The translations under genes were made by a program, and so were the position numbers. The notes beneath the pieces were generated by a model. It was not told the origin of the DNA. It searched no databases and worked only from the letters and a program-made list of their open reading frames with translations. From contig JAITST010000241.1 in assembly GCA_031287585.1 (NCBI GenBank), positions 1 to 19,857 on the forward strand: a stretch of 19,857 bases of DNA, in the 5' to 3' direction. Shown in pieces: positions 6,462 through 15,401 of the stretch (positions within the stretch are counted from its first letter, which is position 1; the number at the start of each line of letters is the position of its first letter). This DNA is from Planctomycetaceae bacterium (GTDB lineage: Bacteria > Planctomycetota > Planctomycetia > Pirellulales > Thermoguttaceae).

Positions 6462-7934
6462 TTACTGTCCTTCTGGCGGTTGGGGTGCGTTTTCTTTTGT
6501 TAGCGGAGTTGTGTTTATGTTTGATTGGATGAATGTTACGTTTGTTTTTCCGTTATTGAAAACGGTTTTTTTCTTGTGGTAACTTGGTTTCAGTTCCGTT
6601 TCTTCCGGCGTTTGTGGTTCTGCCGCTATCGTTGCGTTGTCGCATACTGGCGGCAGCGGAGCGTCTTTGGTTTGCTTTGGTTTTGTTGTATCTTCGACTT
6701 GCACTTCAATTACTTGCATACCTAACGGCGGTATTTCGCTGACCGGTGTACTGATTTTACTGCCGTTGTCCGGTCTTGGCGGAACTCCGTTTGGCGCATC
6801 CGCTTCGTCAACTTCGGGGGCTAACGTCGGTGCTGGCGGTACTATGTCCCTTACTGAACTTACACCGTTTCTACTAACATTTTCACTGGTATATCCAACT
6901 CCAACTACACTTCCACTGCCGGTTTTGCTCACGTGAACCGAATCATCAGTTATCGGACCTGGGTCTATCCAGTGACCGCGGTCATCCAGTTGCAGCGTTC
7001 CCATTTGCAAGTCCAAACCCATCCGTTTCGACTCGTAACCTATCCACATATCCAAGAACGAATTTTGCGCGTCGAGCAACTTTTCCAACGCAGTAATGAT
7101 ACGTTGTGCCAAGTTGTTATCACTATTCGACTGACCGGGCGTTTGCGGCGGGCGGATTAGTTCCAGTTGCGCAAGTTCTACCGTCGTTGTCGAAATCGCA
7201 ATCGACGCGCGTTGTATCTCAAACTCAATTTGGTTTCGTTGCAACAACCGAATCGTGTCGCGAATCTCCGACTGAACGTTGTCAACATAACTGTAATAAT
7301 CACGTCTTGACTGCTGATACATAAGTAACTGCGTTCGATACGCACTCTGCTCAGTATGACGAGTCATCGGCGAATCCCAAACAACACCGACGCTAATCTG
7401 GCTATTCGACGCATCGAATTTTAATCCATCATTATCAATTGTACCGGCACTACCCTTGACCTGAATCGACAAATCACTCTTCAACGCATTCGCCGCAACC
7501 TGAATCTTTCGCCAACTGTCCACCAGCGATGAGCGTGCGTTCATCCAGTCGAGCCGGTTCTCCGCCGCAACTTCAAACGCCCGTTCCGCCGAGATATTCA
7601 CCGGTACAAGCGTTATCGAGTTCAACCGGACACGTGCCTGACAAAGAGCCGTCTCCAAAATCTGGAACGAAAGCTGGTCAATAACACGGTTCAACCAAAT
7701 CCGGTAAAACACATTTTCGTCCGGTATCTGAACATCTTGTCCGTCAACTTTATGCTTGTAAACATACGTTCCGATGATTGTCGGTTTCAATATTTCCTGC
7801 AACTCCAATTCGAGAACCGCATCGATGATTTCGTCCGCGAGCGTATTGTTCTTCAATGTTGCGAACAACGCCGCTGGTTGCGTTTCTTTCAGGAAGTTAA
7901 TAAGCGTGACAATCGACTCTAGCCGCTTACGTTG
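6462..7934 (-). CDS. TolC-family outer-membrane protein, C-terminal part (separated by an in-frame stop)
   Basis: This is the second half of the gene starting at 9536, in the same reading frame and separated only by the TAA at 7935-7937. Reading on from that codon gives QRKRLESIVTLINFLKE without a shift, so it was once continuous. Residues up to roughly 300 of this half are helix-rich with beta stretches (VKGSAGTIDNDGLKFDASNS, then QISVGVVWDSP), as in the second repeat of TolC-like outer-membrane factors. The last ~165 residues are a Pro/Asp/Thr-rich, probably disordered tail ending in NAPQPPEGQ. If translated alone it would start at TTG 7868 (468 aa) and lack any signal sequence, so it could not reach the outer membrane. 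It is functional only if the stop is an error or is read through. Confidence 0.75.
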   Translation of the reverse strand, partial: QRKRLESIVTLINFLKETQPAALFATLKNNTLADEIIDAVLELELQEILKPTIIGTYVYKHKVDGQDVQIPDENVFYRIWLNRVIDQLSFQILETALCQARVRLNSITLVPVNISAERAFEVAAENRLDWMNARSSLVDSWRKIQVAANALKSDLSIQVKGSAGTIDNDGLKFDASNSQISVGVVWDSPMTRHTEQSAYRTQLLMYQQSRRDYYSYVDNVQSEIRDTIRLLQRNQIEFEIQRASIAISTTTVELAQLELIRPPQTPGQSNSDNNLAQRIITALEKLLDAQNSFLDMWIGYESKRMGLDLQMGTLQLDDRGHWIDPGPITDDSVHVSKTGSGSVVGVGYTSENVSRNGVSSVRDIVPPAPTLAPEVDEADAPNGVPPRPDNGSKISTPVSEIPPLGMQVIEVQVEDTTKPKQTKDAPLPPVCDNATIAAEPQTPEETELKPSYHKKKTVFNNGKTNVTFIQSNINTTPLTKENAPQPPEGQ

Positions 7935-9536
7935 TTATTCAAACCGTTCGTAAATCGTTTCGATACTCGCCTTGAATTGTTCAACGTCAAATATACGCGG
8001 GTCGATTTGTTGCGTTGCCGATTGCGTTTGTGAGACCTGTTTTTCCAACGCCTGCAACGCCGCAATTCGTTCCGGTACTTTCTGCAACATCGCCTGATAA
8101 TCGTGTTCGATTACGTCAAGTTCCTTTTGAACGCCGTCGAGAATTTCGTCCGCGACAGGAAAGGTTTCCTCTGGAATAATAATCTGGTCTTCACGACGTA
8201 ACGATAACAAGAGCCGCTGTGTTCTGCCTTGCAAGTCCGTCATCCGTTTTGAAATCAACTGAAATTGTTCAAGCAACGGGTCTTGAACTTTAACCGGTAA
8301 ATCCGGCGGTAAACCGAGCGACGAAACAAGATATCTTTCGACCGTTGACAAGTATGAATTTTTCTGTTGCAATAACCGCGTTTGCGACGCATAAAACTGT
8401 TGACGCATTTCTTCGACGCTCAAACGTGTACGCCGTGAATCGCGAACCGCGTTGAACTGTTCGTCCATCTGGTTTACGTTGTCTTCAAGACTAATAAGGT
8501 TTTGTTCCTGATTCTGAATCTTGATTTGTTCCGCGAGCAAACCATAGTAACCAGCCGTTCCGCCGACATTGTTCGCGCCGGGTGACGGTGTTCCAACCGC
8601 CGGACGATTCGGTCCGCTGCTGCCGGTCAGGATTTTTGAGTAAAAACCTTGACGATAAAAAACCATCTGACGAACGTTCGCGAGCAAGTTACGCTCGGAT
8701 TGCGTTAATTCTTCGAGTACAATTTTCTTACCAGCGTTTCGCAACAACGGTTGTATGAAATTGAGATTGATTATTGAACTTGTATTTGAACTGTCTGCGC
8801 CGGCGAATTGCCACGTTATTGAGTTTGCGACGCTAACCAACAACTCCGCTCCGGTTGCAAATTTTTTGTTGAATCCAATACTTGCGTCGTTTGTCAACTC
8901 TGGTCGGTCAGGGGCTGTCAGGTTGCCCGACGCGGTATAGAACAACGAATCGCCGCCGAAAAACTGTACGTCGTACTGAAAACGTTGATTCGACACAGCG
9001 AGTGCGGATAGGTAAACGTTTTCAAGTGCCTCCTGATATTCACGTGAATGACGAAGGGCGAGTTCCATAGCGGTTTCTTTGTTCAGGAATACGTTGCCGT
9101 CTTCGTCGAACGTTAGATACTGCCGCCAGTACGGATTTTCTGCCCACTTCGTTTGCATACATTTTTTGCACGTCTTCCCGATTTTTTTGCAATCAACGCA
9201 GTGCATCAACCGATGCGAACATTTGTCGTCTTCAAACATCGGTTCGCAATCAGGGTCGTAAGGGTCATACATTCGGGAACGCTTATCAATGGCAATCGTG
9301 AAATCGCAAAGTGCCGCGCTGCTGTCGCACGCGGAGTTGCGAACGAGTGAGTACGCTTCACGGTCGGCTTTTTTCCGATAGTGCTGCGGCGTGCAACCGA
9401 TGGAAAATAGGAATATAATAATTGTCAAAGCCAAGCAAAATGTTACACCTCGCGTAATCGGGTAAGATAACACGTTGGTAACAAGTACCGGAATTTTGTT
9501 TGTTGAAAAGTTCATAAAACTACTGTTTCCATACAA
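7935..9536 (-). CDS. TolC-family outer-membrane lipoprotein, N-terminal part (533 aa, ends at a premature TAA)
   Basis: TolC-like proteins form outer-membrane channels for efflux or type I secretion. The N-terminus has a hydrophobic segment (about 30-47) ending in F-S-I-G-C48, a lipobox, so the product is probably a lipoprotein. It is followed by TPQHYRKKADREAY, which I associate with the long planctomycetal TolC relatives of about 1000 aa. Residues 104-126 hold a cysteine cluster (C106, C113, C116, C123, C126). From about 150 the family's helical region begins (MELALRHSREYQEALENVYL), with a beta-barrel-like stretch at 185-265 and long coiled helices after 310. ATG 9536 is used; M8 (9515) is an alternative that keeps the signal. 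The frame ends at TAA 7935-7937 in IYERFE-stop-QRKRLES, while the rest of the protein continues downstream. A CAA-to-TAA change (Gln to stop) is the simplest explanation. Truncated here, the channel would lack half its barrel. Confidence 0.8.
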   Translation of the reverse strand: MYGNSSFMNFSTNKIPVLVTNVLSYPITRGVTFCLALTIIIFLFSIGCTPQHYRKKADREAYSLVRNSACDSSAALCDFTIAIDKRSRMYDPYDPDCEPMFEDDKCSHRLMHCVDCKKIGKTCKKCMQTKWAENPYWRQYLTFDEDGNVFLNKETAMELALRHSREYQEALENVYLSALAVSNQRFQYDVQFFGGDSLFYTASGNLTAPDRPELTNDASIGFNKKFATGAELLVSVANSITWQFAGADSSNTSSIINLNFIQPLLRNAGKKIVLEELTQSERNLLANVRQMVFYRQGFYSKILTGSSGPNRPAVGTPSPGANNVGGTAGYYGLLAEQIKIQNQEQNLISLEDNVNQMDEQFNAVRDSRRTRLSVEEMRQQFYASQTRLLQQKNSYLSTVERYLVSSLGLPPDLPVKVQDPLLEQFQLISKRMTDLQGRTQRLLLSLRREDQIIIPEETFPVADEILDGVQKELDVIEHDYQAMLQKVPERIAALQALEKQVSQTQSATQQIDPRIFDVEQFKASIETIYERFE

Positions 9537-9726
9537 ATGACAAACCGAAAACGACCGAAAGCGGCTAAAACCGTAGCGTCAACGCACGCGCACCAACACG
9601 ACACTAACCGTATGCCGCACACAATACTACTTAATGTCATTATCGCCGTGAAAGTGGCTAAACTTTAACGGTTGTAACGATAATGCCGGTTTTGCGGGCA
9701 AGGATGTCGTGTCGATTGGTGGTTTG

Positions 9727-9735
9727 TGATATAAT
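9727..9735 (+). promoter_or_regulatory. Extended -10 promoter element
   Basis: TGATATAAT is a perfect extended -10 (TGn-TATAAT), expected to start transcription near 9742. No good -35 lies 17 bp upstream, which is common for extended -10 promoters. It would be a second start for the coiled-coil gene. Confidence 0.4.
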
Positions 9736-9758
9736 TTTACTTGTGTATCAAAGTGACA

Positions 9759-9787
9759 TTGACAAACATAGCAAAAATGAGTAGAAT
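9759..9787 (+). promoter_or_regulatory. Sigma-70-type promoter of the coiled-coil gene
   Basis: TTGACA (9759-9764) and TAGAAT (9782-9787) are separated by exactly 17 bp, which is near consensus. Transcription would begin around 9794, giving a leader of about 70 nt before ATG 9866. This also argues against starts upstream of about 9794. Confidence 0.65.
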
Positions 9788-9865
9788 CCACAGATTGTCA
9801 GTTTGATACTAACCCCATACATACGCCGAATGGCGTGGTATGTAACGCCTAAATGTCAACGAATT

Positions 9866-10978
9866 ATGAGTGTCTGGAACAAAGTACTTTTCGGTTTGAT
9901 TATTCTCGTGCTGATAGGTGACGTTTATTTTGCGGCACTCGAGTTGAATCTGCGTCGTCATTACCGTTCGCAGATTAAAGAAAACGGTGAAAAGTTGGAC
10001 AAGACCAAAGCCAACATCGAAAAGTTGCAACGCGGCGCAAAACCCGAAGCGTTGCTCCATGAAAAGTCAACCGCAGAACTTGGTATGGACGAGTTGCGGG
10101 TAAAACTGGCGGCGATGCTCGACAGCAGGCAACGGGCGTGGTTTGGTTGTCAGTTGACGGATGTTAAACCGGACGGTTTTTTGGTTAAGCCGACAATCGA
10201 AGAAGGCGGCGACCAGAGGGATATTGCTTATGCTACGGTGACAGTTATTTCTGACGAAGATAAAATGGACACGGCGGGGACGGTCTATCTGTTCTCGGAA
10301 GGCAACGAGCAAATTCAACCGGCGTTTCTAGGTGTCTTCAACGCGGCTGATTCACAGGTGTCTGGTAACGGTACGAAAACGTTACTTGCGGCAAGTATTC
10401 CGATGAACGACGATGAGATTAAGAAGTTAGAGAGTTGCCAGACGGAAAAGATACCCGTTGCAGTTTATACAACAATGCCGTTCGATAAACAGTTTGACTT
10501 CTTCAATACGGCTGACCCTGAAAAGCAACGTATTCTGTACGACAATCTGTCACAGGAACAATACGATGCCGCAATACCGGAAGCGAAACGTGAAGTGTTC
10601 AAGAAGGAAGACCGTGAGAGACAAAGTTTCAACGTCATTATGCAGAATTACTACAAAGTTCGTGAAGACTTGCAAAATGATATTGCGGTACTAAATTCGG
10701 GTATCGCGAAATTGGAAAAATCAATTGAACTTTCGGAGGGTGATAAAAAATCGCTTGAAGCAGAAATGGCAATGGAAAAGAAACGTATAGAAGCGATGAA
10801 AGAGCAACGCGACGCGGTAAAAAAAATAAGTGAGGCAATGGATGCTCAAATCGAGGGGTTAAAAGAAAAAATAGAAAACACCCAACAAAATAACGAGTGG
10901 TACGTAAGCAGAATAGCGGAGTACCAACTAAAAGTAACAAAACTGATAGAAGACAAAGAACCGCCAGCGATTGAGTAA
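9866..10978 (+). CDS. Membrane-anchored coiled-coil protein of unknown function (370 aa)
   Basis: The product is not a family I can name. It starts with MSVWNKVLFGLIILVLIGDV, one membrane segment (residues about 7-25), so it is probably anchored in the inner membrane with the rest outside the cytoplasm. Residues 30-58 form a short basic coiled coil. A mixed domain follows (about 75-230), starting LDSRQRAWFGCQLTDVKPDG and including GTVYLFSEG and VAVYTTMPFDKQFDFF. A long charged coiled coil covers about 260-360. A longer frame exists from TTG 9803, but its added residues (LTPYIRRMAW) look like untranslated leader, and ATG 9866 puts the hydrophobic segment at the N-terminus as expected. ATG 9830 is an alternative. 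It is the only confident plus-strand gene and is divergent from the TolC-family gene, so a joint envelope role is possible but only inferred. Confidence 0.8.
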   Translation: MSVWNKVLFGLIILVLIGDVYFAALELNLRRHYRSQIKENGEKLDKTKANIEKLQRGAKPEALLHEKSTAELGMDELRVKLAAMLDSRQRAWFGCQLTDVKPDGFLVKPTIEEGGDQRDIAYATVTVISDEDKMDTAGTVYLFSEGNEQIQPAFLGVFNAADSQVSGNGTKTLLAASIPMNDDEIKKLESCQTEKIPVAVYTTMPFDKQFDFFNTADPEKQRILYDNLSQEQYDAAIPEAKREVFKKEDRERQSFNVIMQNYYKVREDLQNDIAVLNSGIAKLEKSIELSEGDKKSLEAEMAMEKKRIEAMKEQRDAVKKISEAMDAQIEGLKEKIENTQQNNEWYVSRIAEYQLKVTKLIEDKEPPAIE

Positions 10979-11015
10979 AGACGAGCGGCATCAGCATTCA
11001 CGGCGTAATCGCTTT

Positions 11016-12923
11016 TCAATCCTGATGATACAACAGTAAATACGTTGGGCTGTTTTTTAGCAGTTCGCTGTGAGTGCCTACCGATTCTATTTTCCCATCG
11101 CACATTACTACTATTCTGTTTGCTAACGACAATGCACTTGGGCGGTGCGTTACTATTAACGTGGTTCTTTTTCCCACAAAACTTTTCAGGGCTTCGTGAA
11201 TCATTTGTTCACTGTACATATCAACCTGACTTGTCGCTTCGTCCAACAACAAAATTGTCGGGTCACGCAGTATCGCCCTTGCCAACGCTATTCGTTGACG
11301 TTGTCCGCCAGATAGCAATCCGCCGCCGGGTCCGACTACCGTTTCGTAACCCGCTGACAGTTCCTTCTCAATAAATTCGTGTGCGAACGCGCTCTGTGCG
11401 GCGTTGATTACTTCTTCGCGGGTCGCGTCTGGTTTGCCGTACTTGATGTTGTTGAAAACTGTTTCGTTGAATAACGTTGGCTCCTGCGTCACTAAACCGA
11501 TTTGTGAACGTAAATCAGTTTGACGAATTTCGTTGACTGGCACTCCATCAATTTTCACAATACCGCAAATGGGGTCGATAAACCGTAATACAAGCGATAC
11601 TAACGTACTCTTTCCACAACCGCTTTGTCCGACAATCGCAATCGTTTCGCCGTACTCAATCCGTAACGAAACATTGTTGAGAACCGGTCGCCCATGTTCA
11701 TACGCGAATGTCACGTCTTCAAACGTTATCGACTTGTGATGACGTTCAAAGGGCAACGGATTTTCAGGGTCGTGAATTATTATCGGTCGGTCTATCATCG
11801 CGTAAATACGGTCAGCCGCCGCGACCGCACTTTGAAACTGCGTGAAAATGTCCGCTAACTTACGTGCCGGGTCAGCCGCCGCCGCTAACAATCCGAAGAA
11901 CGCGAGCAACAAACCTCTGTCGAGTGTCGCGCCGCTGATAAACGTGAGTTTACTCAATTCCTGTTCGGGACACATCAGTAAGTACGCACCTAGAAGAATC
12001 GCGACCGAAATCATCAACAGCCCAAGTAATTCGGTAAGCGGGTTTGTCAACGATGAGTACTTTGTAATCTTCATCGACTTTTCGTAATATGCTTTGTTCG
12101 TGGCGTGAAACTTGTGACGTTCATAGATTTCACGTGTGAACGCCTTCACGATTTTCACCGAGCGAAACGTTTCCTCAAGCCGCGAGTACATCGCTGCCAT
12201 CTCTTCCATACCGCGCCGAACTGCGCGTTTTATCGAACGCGCGAGCCAACGAATCGCGACGACAGCAATCGGCAAGAGCAAGAGAGTAAAGAACAAAAGT
12301 TGCCAACTTATCCACGCCGCAAGCGTCAGACAGACTATCATCTTGATAGGTTCACGAACCAACTTGCCGTACAGTATGTCGAATCCGCCAGCGAGACTGC
12401 TCATATCGTTTGTGAAGCGGCTCATCGTGTCGGCAACACCGCTATTATTGAAGAAGTTTACCTCGTATGCGATAACGTTGCGGAAGAATTCTTCGCGGAT
12501 GAACAACGTTCCGCCTTGTGCAATGTGAGCAGACGCAATCGTTTGGCAAACAACGCAGATTGAACGCAACGTTGACGCAAGCAACATAAACGCGAGCAGG
12601 AAAACGACAGTCTTAAACGGCGTATCGGGCGTATAACGTTCGATATACGGACGCAAGTAAACCAACACCGCTTCCTTCGACGCATCCGAAAACCAACCCG
12701 TCTGCACAATTTCCTTTGGCGGGGCGTTATGTATTTGCTCGATTTGTTTGTCTATCCAAGTTGTGAAAGTTCCGTTTTCAAAACTAATTTCAACAATAGC
12801 GTAAACAACAGTACCAATACTCCCGCCCCAGAGTATCCCAATCAAAAACGCACAAACAACAGTGATTACGATTGCACCCTTAAAACGAAATGTCTGACGT
12901 ACAGCGCGATAAAAATTATCCAT
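11016..12923 (-). CDS. ABC exporter, MsbA/multidrug type (635 aa half-transporter)
   Basis: This is a fused ABC exporter half-molecule that should work as a homodimer in the inner membrane, moving lipids, drugs or peptides by ATP hydrolysis. The N-terminal ~370 residues carry membrane helices near 17-45, 104-130, 190-226 and 295-350. Between the first two is a larger than usual periplasmic stretch (about 50-100). The nucleotide-binding domain has Walker A GQSGCGKST (432-440), Q-loop Q480, signature LSGGQ (537-541), Walker B ILLLDEAT (557-564) and H-loop H593. All catalytic residues are intact; the D-loop is SQVD instead of the usual SALD. The length is slightly above the ~580-600 aa norm because of the periplasmic stretch. 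It follows lemA at 110 bp on the same strand. No periplasmic adaptor is adjacent, so the substrate cannot be told. It need not pair with the nearby TolC relative, since MsbA-type exporters work alone. Confidence 0.95.
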   Translation of the reverse strand: MDNFYRAVRQTFRFKGAIVITVVCAFLIGILWGGSIGTVVYAIVEISFENGTFTTWIDKQIEQIHNAPPKEIVQTGWFSDASKEAVLVYLRPYIERYTPDTPFKTVVFLLAFMLLASTLRSICVVCQTIASAHIAQGGTLFIREEFFRNVIAYEVNFFNNSGVADTMSRFTNDMSSLAGGFDILYGKLVREPIKMIVCLTLAAWISWQLLFFTLLLLPIAVVAIRWLARSIKRAVRRGMEEMAAMYSRLEETFRSVKIVKAFTREIYERHKFHATNKAYYEKSMKITKYSSLTNPLTELLGLLMISVAILLGAYLLMCPEQELSKLTFISGATLDRGLLLAFFGLLAAAADPARKLADIFTQFQSAVAAADRIYAMIDRPIIIHDPENPLPFERHHKSITFEDVTFAYEHGRPVLNNVSLRIEYGETIAIVGQSGCGKSTLVSLVLRFIDPICGIVKIDGVPVNEIRQTDLRSQIGLVTQEPTLFNETVFNNIKYGKPDATREEVINAAQSAFAHEFIEKELSAGYETVVGPGGGLLSGGQRQRIALARAILRDPTILLLDEATSQVDMYSEQMIHEALKSFVGKRTTLIVTHRPSALSLANRIVVMCDGKIESVGTHSELLKNSPTYLLLYHQD

Positions 12924-13033
12924 ATTTTATTTACGTTGTTCAATGCAAAATGTAAAACGAACACGCATCTCACCCACTCACCACTCTGGAACGCGGATAT
13001 ACCGCGAGTACGAATTGCTTACGTCAACACCAA

Positions 13034-13642
13034 TCAAAACGCAACTTTCGGCACTTCTTTCTCCGCAACGTTTTCAATTTCAAACGGTGTTGCCTGACTG
13101 AAGTTGAACATACCAGCGATAATGTTTGACGGGAAAACTTCACGTCCGTTGTTGTACGTCATAACAGAATCGTTGTACGCCTGACGCGCATACGCGACTT
13201 TGTTTTCCGTCGAAGTCAGTTCTTCCTGCAACGCCAACATATTCTGGTTTGCCTTCAAATCAGGATACGCCTCCGCAACCGCGAACAAACGTCCAAGTAC
13301 ACCGCCCAGACCGCTTTCCGCCTGCATAAGTTGTTTCATCGCGGTCGGGTCACTGGGGTCGGCGGCAACTCTCGCGTTCGCATTCGCCGCGATATTACGT
13401 GCCGAAATTACCGCTTCAAGCGTCTCACGCTCGTGCTTCATATAACCTTTGCACGTCTCAACAAGATTCGGTATCAAGTCGTAACGCCGTTTCAGTTGAA
13501 CATCGATCTGCGAGTACGCATTCTTGTAACGATTTCGTAACGTCACCAAACCGTTATAAATGCTGACAACCCAACCTGCCAGCACAAGAAATATCAAAAG
13601 CAAACCGCCAAGAATGCACATAGTAATAGTTGTCGTATTCAT
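13034..13642 (-). CDS. lemA: LemA family protein (202 aa)
   Basis: LemA proteins are small membrane-anchored helical proteins of unclear function, found across bacteria. One membrane helix (about residues 7-29) is followed by the diagnostic stretch YNGLVTLRNRYKNAYSQIDV and then QLKRRYDLIPNLVETCKGYM. The end also fits the family (REVFPSNIIAGMFNFSQATP, then FE). The length is normal and the gene looks intact, starting at ATG 13642. A candidate TTGACG hexamer lies about 45 bp upstream but its -10 (TAACAC) is poor. LemA is often next to a TPM-domain or M48 peptidase gene; neither is here, as the neighbours are a LolA-like protein and an ABC exporter. Confidence 0.93.
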   Translation of the reverse strand: MNTTTITMCILGGLLLIFLVLAGWVVSIYNGLVTLRNRYKNAYSQIDVQLKRRYDLIPNLVETCKGYMKHERETLEAVISARNIAANANARVAADPSDPTAMKQLMQAESGLGGVLGRLFAVAEAYPDLKANQNMLALQEELTSTENKVAYARQAYNDSVMTYNNGREVFPSNIIAGMFNFSQATPFEIENVAEKEVPKVAF

Positions 13643-13764
13643 TTATTTACCTATAATTGTTAAAGTGTTAATGAAAATTTGTCTCCCCGTCAAAATTAGC
13701 GAGGCGATTTTGTGTGATTTGTCGTAAATTGTTTTATACAAAGTTGTTGTATTTTTTTTGATAT

Positions 13765-14835
13765 TCAATTGTTTGTTCGTTTTTTTTCTCTGAAATACTG
13801 CCGCAGCAGAATAAGCCCGATGACTGCTGAAAGGACGGAACAAACAATCAGACGTTTTTGCCGACCATCTTCGCCTTTAAATATGTACGGATACACCGTT
13901 CCATTTTCGTCAACGATATTTTCACCGTTCCAAAATAAGAATTTTTCGTTCGATATCGGAGGCATAATGACTGCCGCGCCAACTCTTACGTTCATCGTTT
14001 GAGGGGTGAAATAGGCAAGGTCAATTTTTTGGTTCAGAGAAATAACATCTATTTTCAATTTTTCCGACCACACTAACTTGTCATTATTCCACTGTTCCAT
14101 CCGGCTAGCCATAGGAAACCAAAGTCCCGATGCCGCGTCTTTCTCTACATCTAATTCTGTCCACTCAACAGCACCTTCTTTCGTTTTCCCCTCGATACGA
14201 ACGATACTATATCCCTTTTCCGGCACTATCCAATAGCAAACACTGGCACCGGTCTTAATGTATTCCGTACTTATTTTTTTACAGTTCAACCCATTCAACA
14301 CAACATCTTCCATACCAATATTCTTTTTCGCGGGCGAACCGACGATATCGTCAATGGGAACTTTGAACAGAAAACCCGATGTGGAAAAGCCAAGTATCCG
14401 AAAGTCAGAAAATTCCATCATGGAACTTTCTCTATCAACTTTATCGTCTATTGAATATGCTTGAAATGCCGATTTACGTCCTTCTTCATCAATCCCGTCA
14501 AACCAACGGTACTGAAATTTATCCGTTTCGTTCCAAACCACCATTTGAACATAACGTCCGGTATCGGACGTGAGTTTAGGGTTGTACCATTCGTAAGTCG
14601 TATCGCATCGCCGATTCTGATCATCGTAATAAAATTGCAAACCTGTACATCGGACGTTGGATTGATCGGCTTCATCAAAAAACTCTCGTTCTATCTTAAC
14701 TTTGATGTGGTATTTTTTTATCGCGAGCCGATTGGCAATACATTTTTTTTCAATAGCCGCAATTTCATCTTGCGCCGCAAAAACTGGCGAAATAATGAAT
14801 AAAGGGCAAACGATAATGAATATAATTCTAATCAT
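13765..14835 (-). CDS. Exported LolA-like protein with C-terminal membrane anchor (356 aa)
   Basis: A signal peptide occupies residues 1-20 (MIRIIFIIVCPLFIISPVFA, probable cleavage before AQDE). The mature protein begins with a helix (EIAAIEKKCIANRLAIKKYH) and continues with repeated beta strands such as VKIEREFFDE, LQFYYDDQNRR and RYVQMVVWNE. That order, with phrases like GLNCKKISTEY and PEKGYSIVRIEGKT, resembles the LolA/LolB-fold proteins common in Planctomycetota (outer-membrane lipoprotein-sorting-like). The assignment rests on pattern only. Unlike LolA it ends in a membrane helix (about 329-344) followed by REKKRTNN, so it is probably anchored with most of the chain outside the cytoplasm and the basic tail inside. 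It lies 103 bp after the Cys-rich gene and 122 bp before lemA. The stop overlaps no neighbour. Confidence 0.7.
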   Translation of the reverse strand: MIRIIFIIVCPLFIISPVFAAQDEIAAIEKKCIANRLAIKKYHIKVKIEREFFDEADQSNVRCTGLQFYYDDQNRRCDTTYEWYNPKLTSDTGRYVQMVVWNETDKFQYRWFDGIDEEGRKSAFQAYSIDDKVDRESSMMEFSDFRILGFSTSGFLFKVPIDDIVGSPAKKNIGMEDVVLNGLNCKKISTEYIKTGASVCYWIVPEKGYSIVRIEGKTKEGAVEWTELDVEKDAASGLWFPMASRMEQWNNDKLVWSEKLKIDVISLNQKIDLAYFTPQTMNVRVGAAVIMPPISNEKFLFWNGENIVDENGTVYPYIFKGEDGRQKRLIVCSVLSAVIGLILLRQYFREKKRTNN

Positions 14836-14938
14836 TGGGGATGGGTATTGGACGATTGAAATCGTATGATGAAAAATACTTACTAAACTGGGAGACGGTC
14901 GGTTACACGGTCACCTCCTAACATGTTTTTATGCCACG

Positions 14939-15373
14939 TCACTGGCATGGAAACGTCGCCAACGGAGAAACCTTATGTTCCTTTTCCTCACCAAATGAAA
15001 CACAATTATTTGTAATCAGTTGGGCGCGACACGCATAGTAAGTGTAACAAACAATTTGATCGGCAAGGATGTCGACTCGCGTTTTTGTTTGTTCAGGATG
15101 GTTGTCTTCCTCACTGATAGGAGCACTCTCCGTACATTTGACAATTTGTTCACGACTCGCACAAGGAGGAACATCCCCAAGTGTTGGATAAAGATGACCA
15201 GCACAAGTGAAATGGCGGCATCCCACATTCCCATTGGTACTTGCCTGTCGATTTCCACACATCGTGTTTTTCACCTTCGTTTCGGGGCAGGTTTCTGCGA
15301 ACAACCAGCAAGAAGCGAGGAACGCCGAGGAAACTAACACAACTACTACGATAAATGCATACACTTTGGACAT
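14939..15373 (-). CDS. Cysteine-rich exported small protein (144 aa)
   Basis: I do not recognise a family. The N-terminus is hydrophobic (MSKVYAFIVVVVLVSSAFLA) and runs into S-C22-WLFAETC. Either L-A-S-C22 is a lipobox, giving a lipoprotein, or cleavage is by signal peptidase I after LFA. The mature part is rich in cysteine: C29, C39, C52, C57, C71, C80, C109, C115, C124 and C143, i.e. ten after position 22. An even number suggests five disulfides, or metal binding with pairs such as C52/C57. The start at ATG 15373 has AGGA 8 nt upstream. The gene begins 28 bp after the DUF1573 stop, close enough for one transcript, so the two probably act together at the envelope. Weak similarity of context to other small secreted Cys-rich proteins gives no function. 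Confidence 0.65.
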   Translation of the reverse strand: MSKVYAFIVVVVLVSSAFLASCWLFAETCPETKVKNTMCGNRQASTNGNVGCRHFTCAGHLYPTLGDVPPCASREQIVKCTESAPISEEDNHPEQTKTRVDILADQIVCYTYYACRAQLITNNCVSFGEEKEHKVSPLATFPCQ

Positions 15374-15401
15374 ACGATATCCTTTCTGTAATGTAAAAGG
15401 G

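Larger units (their letters stand above)
9537..9865. other. Divergent intergenic region between the TolC-family and coiled-coil genes
   Basis: This 329-bp region separates two genes read away from each other. The half near 9865 carries two promoter-like sites for the plus strand (listed separately). On the minus strand the best candidate for the TolC gene is TTCACG-N17-TAGTAT, which is weak. No RNA gene or operator palindrome stood out. Confidence 0.5.

Noticed and set aside
6462..9536. Alternative genetic code (TAA read as an amino acid) to explain the interrupted TolC gene
   Set aside because: TAA also ends the flagellin and other genes at the expected places, so it is a normal stop in this organism.
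12105..12563. A 152-codon plus-strand frame inside the ABC transporter
   Set aside because: It is antisense to conserved transporter sequence with a composition typical of a shadow frame.
7935..12923. TolC-family protein and ABC exporter as a type I secretion system
   Set aside because: The exporter is MsbA-like without a periplasmic adaptor gene, lies in a separate convergent unit, and the TolC gene is interrupted. Nothing links them beyond proximity.
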